Source: JAUIAI01 sp045106815 (GTDB taxonomy: Bacteria; Pseudomonadota; Gammaproteobacteria; Burkholderiales; Burkholderiaceae_E). From it: DNA of 64,000 nucleotides. The stretch lies in contig JBGCFG010000022.1 of NCBI GenBank assembly GCA_045106815.1, positions 1 through 64,000 on the forward strand, read 5' to 3'. This document shows, piece after piece, positions 7,844 to 16,708 of the stretch (within the stretch, counting starts at the first letter, position 1; every line of letters starts with the position of its first letter). The position numbers and the translations under genes were made by a program. Below the pieces are notes generated by a model, which made no database searches, was not told the DNA's origin, and saw only the letters and a program-made list of their open reading frames with translations.

Positions 7844-10681
7844 ATGGTGGTTATTGGTGTGTTTGCGGCTAGTCGCTTCATCGACATGTATGCGCCGGAC
7901 TCCTCGGCCATCGAAGTGCCCTATCTCAGTGGCGGCGCTCAAGCGGGCGTGACTGCCCCTCGAATGATTCAAAACAGTCTGAGTGGTCACGATCAATCGA
8001 TCTTGCATTCTCTGGACCGCCCTCTCGACACCCCCCTTTGGGTCTGGCTCAAGGTCAGTGAGTCAGCGGTTGCGGTTGCCAAACCGGTTATCTTCGATTT
8101 GAGGATGCTAAGAGCTGAGCAATACTCATTCTGGTTGATGCCACAAGACACGACGCTTGCGCCACGCGAGATTTCGCGGTCAGTCGTCAGCGGCGAAGGC
8201 GGCCTATATATTGTGCTGCCTGCGGTGGGTTTTGCGTATGACCTCGTCGGTGAGATTCACTCACCCTACGGATGGAAACCAAGCATCAATGCCTGGCATG
8301 GTTTGTCATTGGAAAACCTGCAAAAAGGGTTTACCAAGACTGGCGCTTCACTCTATGTGGTGTTTCTGGCGCTGGCAATGGTCAGTCTTTGCATCGCTGT
8401 CGTGAACCGCAGCCAGGTGTTCATTGTGTTTGCCGGATGGTTGATTGCCTCAATCATGATTACCGGCTTTAACTACGGCTGGGATTTTTCGTGGCTTGGC
8501 GTCCCGTTCACGGGCGCCGGACTGTCTATTGGTCTCATGACTACAGTCTTGAGCGCTTACGGCTTCCTAAGCGGCTTCTTGTTTTTGTCAATATTTGGGC
8601 AACACCTGAAAGACTCTTGGATTGCGTTCGCTTTGCAGCTTTGCATTACCGGCTTCTTTGTGACCGCCATCGTCGGCGCGTTTGCGCCGCTATCTGTTTT
8701 CATGACGCTGATCTGGAGCAATGGTCTGTTCGGCATTGCGTGTATCGCACTTGGCCTGATCAAAGTCATCGGTCGCGGCGCGCGCTTAACGGCCTGGCTC
8801 TATGCTTGTAGCTACGTTTTCCTCATTTCCGGCGTCACCGCCGAGATCTTCTATCAGATCGGTTTTTTGCCTGGCTTGAGAGATGTCATCTCGGCAGCAG
8901 GCAGCTCTATCGCCTCGGCAATCGTGATGACCGTAACGCTGGCCGTTCAGTTCCGAGATGAGCGTTCAGCCCGTCAAATTGCCCAACAAGGTGAGATGAA
9001 CGCGCTCAAGCGGCTGGAAGGTGTCTACAACCGATCACCGGTGGGCTTATTTAGTCTCGATGAACATGGCGCTCTGATCTCGTCAAATACGGCATTTAGA
9101 CGCTTCATTGATCCAGAGGGAAAACGTCAGGACCTACCTAGCTTTGACGATTTCTGGCATGCCGGCCTGGACAAGATCTGCGCCAACATGACACGTCGCT
9201 TTATGGGTCACTCCGAGGAAGTGTGCCTCACTCATGATGATGGCGAGAGCCAGTGGTTTGCCGTCAGATTGTCAGCCGGCACCGAGGGTTTTGATGGAAG
9301 CATCACGGATATTTCATGGCGCAAGCAGGCCGAGCAAAAGCTATCGTACCTCGCAACGAACGACCCAGTCACGGGCGCGCTCAATCAACATGGGCTGAAC
9401 TCAGCACTGAAAGAGCGCATTAACAAGAAGCGCGCCGGTGTGTTTGGGCAAATCGCGTTCGACCACTTTGCCTACATCCTGCGTATTCAGGGCTTTGATA
9501 TTGGCGACAAACTCCTGGCAATCCTGGTTCGGGAAATCCAACAGGCGTTACCCAACGCACTGACTGCTCGTGTCAGCGATAGCGTCTACTTGTTAGTTGA
9601 TGATATCTCGCCGGATGAAGTCAAAGCCGCCTTAGAAACCCGATTTTCAGCGCTCGTTAAAACTGGCGTGGTAATTGGCGAGATCGTGTTGCCGTCAAGT
9701 TTTAGCGCGGGCATATGCCGACTCGATGGTTGCGAGAAAATCACTGAGGCCTTCACCCGGGCAAAACTCGCGTTTGAGATCGCAGTCGAACAACAACACA
9801 AATGCGCTGTAATCACTGATGATCAGTCAGTACAGGCTATCCGGCAACTTGATGATATTCGCGCATCACCCACCCAAAGAGATCAGCCCGATATGGGTCG
9901 CTTCTTCCTCTTGGCGCAACCTGTTATCAACCTGCAATCCCTAAACTCACCCTTAAGCTTTGAACTCTTGCTTCGCATGCGTGATGACAATGGTGAAGCC
10001 GTACTGCCAAGCCAGTTTCTGCCGGCCGCTGAGAAGGTTGGGCTGATGAGCACGCTCGATCGGTTCGTCTTCAATCAGGTCATCAGACTCGTCGAGTCGG
10101 GGGATTTACCCATCTATCGTCTCGAACATGTTTCGATCAACCTAAGCGGCAGCTCACTGAACGACCCAGCATTCTTGAAATCCTTTTATCAACAAGTGGC
10201 GAACTCAAAGGTAGATGCGGCGCACTTTTGCTTCGAAGTAACAGAAAGCGTAGCACTTAACAGCTACGACCAAACCAAAGGATTTCTAACAGCTCTGCGT
10301 GCGCTGGGCGCACACACGGCTATTGATGATTTCGGTGCTGGCCATAGTTCTGTTCACTACCTCAGTGAACTCTCGCCCGACTACCTAAAGCTCGATGGGT
10401 CTTTGGTAAAAGACATGCTCGAAAACTCGGTGCATCAGTCCTACCTGGAGAAGATGGTAGCGCTGGCGCATGAGATGGGGGTTAAGTGCATTGCCGAGTA
10501 TGTTGATTCTCAAGACTGCCATAACGCACTCATTGAGATGGGGGTTCGCTACGGCCAGGGCAATCTCTATTCGCCACCGATTGAGATTGCGGATGCAGCA
10601 GACTTTTGCAAGCGATGGCAAACCATGCACTCAAGTCTGCCGACAGCGCACGGCGAACTCTCTGCTCAAAATCTGAATTGA
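7844..10681 (+). CDS. Membrane receptor with 7TM, PAS, degenerate GGDEF and EAL domains (c-di-GMP phosphodiesterase)
   Basis: A 945-residue signalling protein. Order: N-terminal hydrophobic anchor, a periplasmic domain of about 130 residues, a 7TM block at about 168-385 resembling 7TMR-DISM, a PAS domain near 390-495, GGDEF near 505-640 and EAL near 690-925. The GGDEF site reads SDSVY (near 577), so cyclase activity is unlikely. The EAL domain keeps its glutamate (FELLLRM, near 706), INLSG, FEVTES, DDFGAGHSS (near 828), KLDGS and GQGN residues, so it probably hydrolyses c-di-GMP. No good ribosome binding site precedes ATG 7844. Upstream in-frame codons give RLNRICSGLFIAL, a better signal anchor, so the true start may be a non-ATG codon. 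Confidence 0.85.
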   Translation: MVVIGVFAASRFIDMYAPDSSAIEVPYLSGGAQAGVTAPRMIQNSLSGHDQSILHSLDRPLDTPLWVWLKVSESAVAVAKPVIFDLRMLRAEQYSFWLMPQDTTLAPREISRSVVSGEGGLYIVLPAVGFAYDLVGEIHSPYGWKPSINAWHGLSLENLQKGFTKTGASLYVVFLALAMVSLCIAVVNRSQVFIVFAGWLIASIMITGFNYGWDFSWLGVPFTGAGLSIGLMTTVLSAYGFLSGFLFLSIFGQHLKDSWIAFALQLCITGFFVTAIVGAFAPLSVFMTLIWSNGLFGIACIALGLIKVIGRGARLTAWLYACSYVFLISGVTAEIFYQIGFLPGLRDVISAAGSSIASAIVMTVTLAVQFRDERSARQIAQQGEMNALKRLEGVYNRSPVGLFSLDEHGALISSNTAFRRFIDPEGKRQDLPSFDDFWHAGLDKICANMTRRFMGHSEEVCLTHDDGESQWFAVRLSAGTEGFDGSITDISWRKQAEQKLSYLATNDPVTGALNQHGLNSALKERINKKRAGVFGQIAFDHFAYILRIQGFDIGDKLLAILVREIQQALPNALTARVSDSVYLLVDDISPDEVKAALETRFSALVKTGVVIGEIVLPSSFSAGICRLDGCEKITEAFTRAKLAFEIAVEQQHKCAVITDDQSVQAIRQLDDIRASPTQRDQPDMGRFFLLAQPVINLQSLNSPLSFELLLRMRDDNGEAVLPSQFLPAAEKVGLMSTLDRFVFNQVIRLVESGDLPIYRLEHVSINLSGSSLNDPAFLKSFYQQVANSKVDAAHFCFEVTESVALNSYDQTKGFLTALRALGAHTAIDDFGAGHSSVHYLSELSPDYLKLDGSLVKDMLENSVHQSYLEKMVALAHEMGVKCIAEYVDSQDCHNALIEMGVRYGQGNLYSPPIEIADAADFCKRWQTMHSSLPTAHGELSAQNLN

Positions 10682-10702
10682 CTCATTGAACCGGGCGAAT
10701 CT

Positions 10703-11626
10703 TCAATGCGTATCGCGATCGAATTGGCGCAACTGTTCATAGCGGCCGATGAGCCTTTTTGCGTTCGTCACGGTGGGAACCTCCACGAGCGACCCGTCTA
10801 GCTCAACGCGGTCCAGGCCGCGCTGGCGAGCCTCTTCAAATGTGCCGACAACCCGCCGGGCATTGGCGACCGCATCGTCTGAGGGGGTGAGTAGGCGGTT
10901 AATCGCCTTCGCATGATCCGGATGTACAGCGCTCTTCGCCCGGTAACCCAGTCGGCGGGCGTGCTCAACTTCCCGCTCAAATATCGCCTGACCTGAAGCC
11001 CAGGTATAGGGATAGTCAATCGCCTCAACTCCCACTGCGCGACATTCGACTAAAAATCTCTGCCGGCAGTATTGCAACTCTAACGCGTCAGGTTCGCGTT
11101 CCGCGCCGAGGTCAGTCGCCAGATCTTCTGACGCAAGGAGGCAAGCCTTCACTCGTGGGCTCGCCGTCGCAATTGCAATCGTATTGACAAGGCCTTTGGC
11201 CGATTCAATGTTGGGCAGGATTTCAGTTGAACCAGCTTCTATCCCAAGCTGTAACTCGTACGCGTCAATCGCTCGGGCAAGTGAGATGATTTGATCCGCG
11301 CCATCGACTTTTGGCATCGCAACGATGTCTGGCTGGCCCGGCATGATGGCTTGCAAGTCTGCAATGCCGTCGGCCTCATGCAAGGGATTGATTCGCACTG
11401 CGCAAAGAACGCCCGTGTCTCGCCAAGCCGCGAGCACCCGCGGTGATAATCGCCGGGCCATCGGTCGATTCTCAGGCGTTGTGAAATCTTCAAGCTCCTG
11501 CATTAACACGTCGGCCTGAGTTGCTGGTGCCGCCAGAAGCGCCTGCTCGTCAGCTCCCGGCACGAAAAGCCAAGAGCGACGGCAATGAGGCGGACGCCGG
11601 CGTGCAGTTGTCAAACTCATTGTCAT
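10703..11626 (-). CDS. HpcH/HpaI aldolase / citrate lyase beta (CitE-like) family protein
   Basis: A 307-residue TIM-barrel lyase relative. It shows the CitE-type start SWLFVPGADE, an acidic ELEDF motif where CitE has DLEDAV, VRINP, AMPKVDG, NIESAKGLVNT and a SEDLATDLG metal-site region. Family members cleave or hydrolyse CoA esters such as malyl-CoA or citramalyl-CoA, using Mg2+. The start codon overlaps the stop of the DNA glycosylase gene (ATGA on the minus strand), so the two are translationally coupled although no functional link is obvious. The substrate is unknown. Confidence 0.8.
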   Translation of the reverse strand: MTMSLTTARRRPPHCRRSWLFVPGADEQALLAAPATQADVLMQELEDFTTPENRPMARRLSPRVLAAWRDTGVLCAVRINPLHEADGIADLQAIMPGQPDIVAMPKVDGADQIISLARAIDAYELQLGIEAGSTEILPNIESAKGLVNTIAIATASPRVKACLLASEDLATDLGAEREPDALELQYCRQRFLVECRAVGVEAIDYPYTWASGQAIFEREVEHARRLGYRAKSAVHPDHAKAINRLLTPSDDAVANARRVVGTFEEARQRGLDRVELDGSLVEVPTVTNAKRLIGRYEQLRQFDRDTH

Positions 11627-12528
11627 TCCTCAAGAGTCCCAGGCCAACTCGCTTTGAGTAGCCGGGATAAACCACGATCACGCAACACCTTATCGCCAGT
11701 CTGGCACCGCGCACAGTAGTTGGTTTCGTTTGTGGCGTAACGAATACGCTGTACCTTGGCGCCGCACACCGGACACGGTTCACCGAATTTCCCATGCACC
11801 GCCATTTCATCGTGAAACGCCGTAACTTTGCTTGGAAACCCGCCGTGGCTTTTGCATTGCTCCCGCAGACGCTCGGTCCATTGTTCGAGCACGTCGCGGA
11901 TGGCGTCATATAAGCGTCGAAGAGTTTCGTCGTCGGCCTTCCCGGTTTGAATCATGGGGCTTAGCTTCGCCCGGTGGAGAATTTCGTCTGAATAGGCATT
12001 CCCAATGCCCGACAGGATTTTCGGATCGGTCATCGTTCGCTTCAGCGTGTGGTTCTCTGCTCGTACGCGGCGACAAAACTCATCAAAACTTGTCTGCATG
12101 ACTTCAAGTCCACCGGGGTCAAGCGCTCTTAGTGCTTCCGCACCCTGGAGCAAGTGAATTGAGGCACGACGCTTTGTCCCGGCTTCAGTCAAATAGAGCG
12201 CGCCAGTCGTGAAATCGAATCTGGCGAGCAATTGCTTACCGGATGGTGGCTTACGCGCTTTGCCAGTGCCTGACGGTTTATCAAACCATTGCAGGCGGCC
12301 GGCAATCATCAAGTGGATGACCAGCCAGTAGTCATCAGCCAGGCCAAAGACGATTCGTTTGCCCATTCGCTGGACCGTCTGGACTTCGCGTTCATCAACA
12401 GCAAATATCGGGGGCACCGCCGTTCGCATGACAAACGGATTGCGGATTACGACCTGCTGCAACTCTTGGTTCAGCACTTTGGCAGACAGGGCCTCCCGGT
12501 ATACCTCTATATCTGGAAATTCAGGCAT
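11623..12528 (-). CDS. Formamidopyrimidine-DNA glycosylase (Fpg/MutM family)
   Basis: A 301-residue base-excision repair glycosylase/AP lyase. The start is put at 12528 because the enzyme must expose Pro2 as the catalytic amine, and this gives MPEFPDIEVY; a GGAG site lies upstream. Other family signs are RMGKRI, HLMIAGRL, the helix-two-turn-helix GIGNAYSDEILHRAKLSP and the C-terminal zinc finger CPVCG...CARCQ. The HLMIAGRL form and C-terminal tail match a less-studied bacterial subgroup rather than classical MutM, so base preference (8-oxoguanine or other) is uncertain. It is co-transcribed with the CitE-like gene downstream. Confidence 0.88.
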   Translation of the reverse strand: MPEFPDIEVYREALSAKVLNQELQQVVIRNPFVMRTAVPPIFAVDEREVQTVQRMGKRIVFGLADDYWLVIHLMIAGRLQWFDKPSGTGKARKPPSGKQLLARFDFTTGALYLTEAGTKRRASIHLLQGAEALRALDPGGLEVMQTSFDEFCRRVRAENHTLKRTMTDPKILSGIGNAYSDEILHRAKLSPMIQTGKADDETLRRLYDAIRDVLEQWTERLREQCKSHGGFPSKVTAFHDEMAVHGKFGEPCPVCGAKVQRIRYATNETNYCARCQTGDKVLRDRGLSRLLKASWPGTLEE

Positions 12529-12678
12529 CTGATTTGGCTCCGGCCCAGGCAAAGCGGTTTCGATGACAAGCAGAGCGTTTCTATCACAGAGGGCATCGTC
12601 TACCTGTCGCGCGGAAATGTGAACAGGCGTTTCAACGTATATTAACGGTGAGCATCCGCAATCAACCCAGGGGTCATC

Positions 12679-13269
12679 GTGTCACAGACAAACTTGAGCC
12701 GCGAGGCGCAGGTCTCACAACTGATTGAACAAACCCGTCAAGTTCTGACTGACGGCGAACTCGCGCGCGAGCAACTAAACACCATTCGAGCTCTGGTCGA
12801 ACAGCTCGCGGCCAGAGCAGGTCTCTGGAACGCGCAAGACTTCCCCGACCCGGCCGAAAACGAGTTTCAAAGCCGGTATCGCTTAGGCGCCGAATCAGAC
12901 GATGGCATCACGCTCTACTTGAACGTGATGCGGCCAGGCAAAGTGATTAAGCCGCACGACCACACCACCTGGGCTTGCATCGCTGGCGTGGAAGGCGTCG
13001 AGATGAATACCCGATACGACCGTACTGACGACCAATCAGTGCCCGGCAAGGCAAGCATCACGGCAACCGAGACCATCGCACTGGGGCCCGGCAAATCGAT
13101 CGGTTTGATGCCTGATGACATTCACAGCGTGCGCATTGAAGGCGAGCACTGCATTCGTCATCTTCATCTGTATGGCAGGCCCCTAGAAAACTTAGATGCA
13201 CGCAAATCTTTTGATCTGGAACGGGGCACCTACCAGATCATGGATATTGGCGTGAAATCCAAAGGCTGA
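12679..13269 (+). CDS. Cysteine dioxygenase family thiol dioxygenase
   Basis: A 196-residue cupin enzyme that oxidises a small thiol (cysteine or 3-mercaptopropionate) to its sulfinate with non-heme iron. The iron ligands are visible as H93 and H95 in KPHDHTTWA and H149 in DDIHSV. The start is GTG 12679. Bacterial members may prefer 3-mercaptopropionate, and this cannot be settled by eye. It begins an apparent three-gene unit with a rhodanese and a cystathionine beta-lyase, which points to sulfur amino acid breakdown. Confidence 0.85.
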   Translation: MSQTNLSREAQVSQLIEQTRQVLTDGELAREQLNTIRALVEQLAARAGLWNAQDFPDPAENEFQSRYRLGAESDDGITLYLNVMRPGKVIKPHDHTTWACIAGVEGVEMNTRYDRTDDQSVPGKASITATETIALGPGKSIGLMPDDIHSVRIEGEHCIRHLHLYGRPLENLDARKSFDLERGTYQIMDIGVKSKG

Positions 13270-13275
13270 CTACCT

Positions 13276-14886
13276 ATGACAACCACGCCACCCAATGCGA
13301 GCGCCCAAACCGTTAAGGCCTGGCTGCATGACGGCAACGAAATTGCACTGCTAGACCTGCGCGAGCATGGCCAATACGGTGAATCTCATTTGTTCTATGC
13401 CATTCCATTGCCCTACAGCCAGCTCGAAGTTAGAGCCCCTGTCTTATTGGCCCGCTATTCAGTGCGCACCGTCATCTATGACGATGGCGATGCCTCCGTG
13501 ACCACGCCGGCATACCAGCGCCTGATGGCCATGGGCTTCACCGATGTAACGGTACTCGAAGGTGGCACAAAAGCATGGCAGGCCGCAGGCTATGAGCTCT
13601 TCAAGGGCGTCAATGTGCCGTCAAAGACATTTGGCGAAATGGTTGAACACCAGCTGCATACACCGTCGCTGACCGCTGAAGCGTTATTCAAACGTCAGCA
13701 AGCAGGCGAGAAACTGGTCGTGCTAGACGGTCGACCGTTTGAAGAATTCAGGAAGATGAGTATTCCGGGAGCCGCCTGCTGCCCCAACGGCGAACTTGCA
13801 CTCCGGTTAGGCGAATTCGTTGAAGACGAAGACACCGTGGTGGTGATCAACTGTGCCGGCCGTACGCGCAGCATCATTGGGGCTCAGACGCTCGTTGATT
13901 TTGGTGTTCGTAATCCTGTTTTTGCCCTTGAAAATGGCACTCAGGGTTGGTTCCTCGCGGGCTATCAACTTAACCATGGTCGTGAGCAAAGGCATTCGCA
14001 GACTCTACCTCATGACCTTGACCAACGTCAGGAGCAGGCGCAAAACATGGCCAGGCGCTTCGCCGTGCCAATGCTCGCTGACCATGAAGCGCAGGCCATT
14101 TTGGATCAGTCTGATTCCAGCGCCTATCTGCTCGACGTTAGAACACCGGAAGAATTCGCAGCGTCTACCCTGCCCGGTGCCCGGCACGCGCCAGGAGGAC
14201 AACTCATTCAGGCTAACGATCAGTTCGTCGCGGTCAGAAGCGCAAAGCTCGTCTTGTTTGACAGCGACGGTGTGCGTGCGCCGGTTGTCGCAAGCTGGAT
14301 GCGTCAGCTCGGTTTTCATGCCAGCGTACTGACTGACGGTATTAAGAGTCAGGTCAAGGCCGCACTCGCACCTGAGTCAAGTCTGCCTAAACTCCCGCTC
14401 ATCGCCATCACTGACCTTATAGAGGCATTGCGCCAGCAAGAACGCGTATTGGTCGATCTTCGTAGTAGCGCGTCCTTTTGGAAGCAACACGTCACGGGGT
14501 CGCACTGGTCGATTCGTCCAGGACTCGTGGCGCTCGCGCAAGCACTGGGCAAGCCGCTCGCGCTGCTCACTGATCGACCAGCCCTGGCGCAAGCTGCTGC
14601 TATTGATCTGACAGAAGCCGGACTTCCTGAGCCAGTGCTTGTCGACGGATCGCTTGCCGATTGTGAGGCCGCCGGCCTGTCGACGAGCAGCATCGAGAAC
14701 GTCAACGCCTCTCAGGGATGGCTCGACTACTTGTTTTTTGTTCATGACCGCCACGACGGTAACCGAGAAGCCTCTCTCCAATACCTGGAATGGGAAACCG
14801 GTCTGCTCGCGCAACTGGATAAGCAGGAAAAGTCAGCCTTCCAGATTGGCGACCAATCGGCCGGCCCCCAGGCAAGCGCGACCTGA
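13276..14886 (+). CDS. Rhodanese-domain sulfurtransferase with four tandem domains
   Basis: A 536-residue protein with four rhodanese-like repeats of about 125 residues each. Domain starts are recognisable by LLDLREHGQYGE, VLDGRPFEEF, LLDVRTPEEFAAS and LVDLRSSASF. Only the second domain has the active-site cysteine (C193 in NCAGRTRS). The matching loops of domains 1, 3 and 4 read YDDGDAS, FDSDGVR and LTDRPAL, so they are probably structural or regulatory. No signal peptide is present. It follows the thiol dioxygenase by 6 bases and precedes the beta-lyase by 15, so it probably handles sulfane sulfur from cysteine catabolism. Confidence 0.88.
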   Translation: MTTTPPNASAQTVKAWLHDGNEIALLDLREHGQYGESHLFYAIPLPYSQLEVRAPVLLARYSVRTVIYDDGDASVTTPAYQRLMAMGFTDVTVLEGGTKAWQAAGYELFKGVNVPSKTFGEMVEHQLHTPSLTAEALFKRQQAGEKLVVLDGRPFEEFRKMSIPGAACCPNGELALRLGEFVEDEDTVVVINCAGRTRSIIGAQTLVDFGVRNPVFALENGTQGWFLAGYQLNHGREQRHSQTLPHDLDQRQEQAQNMARRFAVPMLADHEAQAILDQSDSSAYLLDVRTPEEFAASTLPGARHAPGGQLIQANDQFVAVRSAKLVLFDSDGVRAPVVASWMRQLGFHASVLTDGIKSQVKAALAPESSLPKLPLIAITDLIEALRQQERVLVDLRSSASFWKQHVTGSHWSIRPGLVALAQALGKPLALLTDRPALAQAAAIDLTEAGLPEPVLVDGSLADCEAAGLSTSSIENVNASQGWLDYLFFVHDRHDGNREASLQYLEWETGLLAQLDKQEKSAFQIGDQSAGPQASAT

Positions 14887-14901
14887 GGATTTCTTTCAAT
14901 C

Positions 14902-16083
14902 ATGAAGCTTAGTCGGAACACCCGCCTGATGGCGCATCGCAAACCCAGGCGGGTAACCAATGAACCCGCACCGGTTAATCCGACCGTCATGCGCGCGTCA
15001 ACGCTCGCCTACGACAGCGTCGCTGACCTCAACGCGGCGCGCGCCCGGCGCACCACTCAGCAAACCCTGTCTTACGGCGCGCGAGGCACCTCAACAACCC
15101 AAGCGCTGGAAGACGCCCTTACCGACCTTGAAGGCGGTGCCCGGACGCAGCTTTACCCGACCGGGCTCGCGGCAATTGCCGGTGTGTTGTTAAGCACGCT
15201 GAAGCCGGGTGATCATCTATTGATCACTGACGCCGCCTACACACCAGCCCGTCAGTTGGTCAACAAGATGCTTGGGCCCATGGGCATTGATTGCGAGTTT
15301 TATGCGGCGAACGGCCATGACCTGGCGAGCAGGATCCGCGCTGATACCCGCATGGTCTACGCCGAGCTGCCCGGCTCCCTGTTGTTTGAAATGACCGATT
15401 TTCCAAAGCTGGTTGCGGCTGCAAAAGCGGTCAATGCGCTTGTCGTTGTCGACAACACATGGGCGTCGGGCTGGTTGTTTAATCCGCTTCACCACGGTGC
15501 TGACGTTTCGATCCTCGCGGTCACGAAATACATCGGCGGCCACTCTGATCTGGTGATGGGCGCTGCAGTTTGTAACGAGCAGGCCTATCGCGCGGTGGGC
15601 GATGGCGCAGCCTTGATGGGCCAAACCTGTAGCCCAGATGATGCCTATCTGGCCTTGCGAGGCCTGAGAACGCTCGGCGCCAGGCTGGCGGTACACGGCG
15701 AACAGGCACTCAGCGTGGCTCGCTGGCTGGAGCAACAATCACCTGTGAGTCGTGTTCACTGCCCGATGCTTGAAAGCGACCCCGGTCATACCCTCTGGAA
15801 AAGAGACTTCAATGGCGGAAACGGCTTACTCACTATCGAATTGAAAGACCCCTCTATCCCAAAGAGAGATACGTTTATCGATGCGCTGAAGCTGTTTGTG
15901 ATTGGCGCCTCCTGGGGCAGCTTTGAAAGTCTGTCACTCCCCGCAGACCCGCAAGCCAGCCGTAGTGTCGATCAGGCGGACGTGAGCGGTACCTATGTTC
16001 GGCTGCATGTGGGGCTGGAATCAGTCGATGACCTGCTGGCCGATTTGACTCAAGCATTCGCTGCTGCCGAGCACGTTAGCTAA
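14902..16083 (+). CDS. metC: Cystathionine beta-lyase (Cys/Met metabolism PLP enzyme)
   Basis: A 393-residue PLP enzyme of the Cys/Met metabolism family. The cofactor lysine is K209 in AVTKYIGGHSD; other family marks are YGARGTSTT near 59, YPTGLAAIA, VVDNTWASG and the C-terminal GASWGSFESL. The TKYIGGHSD form and ASWGGFES-like motif favour MetC-type beta-lyases over gamma-synthases. It would cleave cystathionine to homocysteine, pyruvate and ammonia, and can often act on cystine. It is the last gene of the sulfur unit. Confidence 0.85.
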   Translation: MKLSRNTRLMAHRKPRRVTNEPAPVNPTVMRASTLAYDSVADLNAARARRTTQQTLSYGARGTSTTQALEDALTDLEGGARTQLYPTGLAAIAGVLLSTLKPGDHLLITDAAYTPARQLVNKMLGPMGIDCEFYAANGHDLASRIRADTRMVYAELPGSLLFEMTDFPKLVAAAKAVNALVVVDNTWASGWLFNPLHHGADVSILAVTKYIGGHSDLVMGAAVCNEQAYRAVGDGAALMGQTCSPDDAYLALRGLRTLGARLAVHGEQALSVARWLEQQSPVSRVHCPMLESDPGHTLWKRDFNGGNGLLTIELKDPSIPKRDTFIDALKLFVIGASWGSFESLSLPADPQASRSVDQADVSGTYVRLHVGLESVDDLLADLTQAFAAAEHVS

Positions 16084-16148
16084 GCCAGGCGCGTGCTTGT
16101 GTAGCGCGGTAACATTCGTATTGACATCACAACTTAAGGAGAAGACAG

Positions 16149-16628
16149 ATGGCTAAAACCCCATCATTGACCGCACTACTCGGACTGCTGGCTGTGGCCG
16201 GCTACCAAAACCGCGACAAAATTGGCGATCTGATCGGTAAGGCAAAGGATGCGCTAGGCCAGCCAGGCAAGTCCGCATCAGGCTCTGACGGCCAGCCTGC
16301 ACTAAATGATTTTGGTCAAATGTTCGATGACAACAAAGCCGGCGATACTTTGTCGTCAGGCTTGGGAGATGTCGTCGATGAGTTCAAACAGGCAGGACAC
16401 GCCGACACCGCCGATAGCTGGGTGGGCCAATCTGCCAATCAGCAACTCAACCCGGCAACGCTGCAATCGACCCTGGGCGACGACACGCTCAACGACATTG
16501 CAGCCAAAACCGGCTTGAGCAAAGCCGATATTCTGGCCAGGCTGTCCTCTTCCCTGCCAGACGCGATTGATAACTTCACGCCAGATGGCCGCCTACCAAG
16601 CGCCAGCGAAGCGTCCAGATTCAAGTAG
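16149..16628 (+). CDS. YidB family protein (DUF937-like)
   Basis: A 159-residue small protein of unknown biochemical role. It has a hydrophobic start (LTALLGLLAVAGY), a glycine- and serine-rich middle and the YidB-type C-terminal half: DEFKQAGHADTADSWVGQ, then an LGDDTLNDIAAKTGLSKADIL helix pair and LPDAIDNFTPDGRLPS. A strong AAGGAGAAG site lies ahead of the ATG. It stands alone between the metC unit and the thioredoxin gene. Confidence 0.85.
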   Translation: MAKTPSLTALLGLLAVAGYQNRDKIGDLIGKAKDALGQPGKSASGSDGQPALNDFGQMFDDNKAGDTLSSGLGDVVDEFKQAGHADTADSWVGQSANQQLNPATLQSTLGDDTLNDIAAKTGLSKADILARLSSSLPDAIDNFTPDGRLPSASEASRFK

Positions 16629-16708
16629 CGTCAACTACGGCACAATAGTCGCTAGCCCCTGTAACCCTCTCTGACCCCCTCTGACTCCTTTGCAAACCCA
16701 GAAATCTC

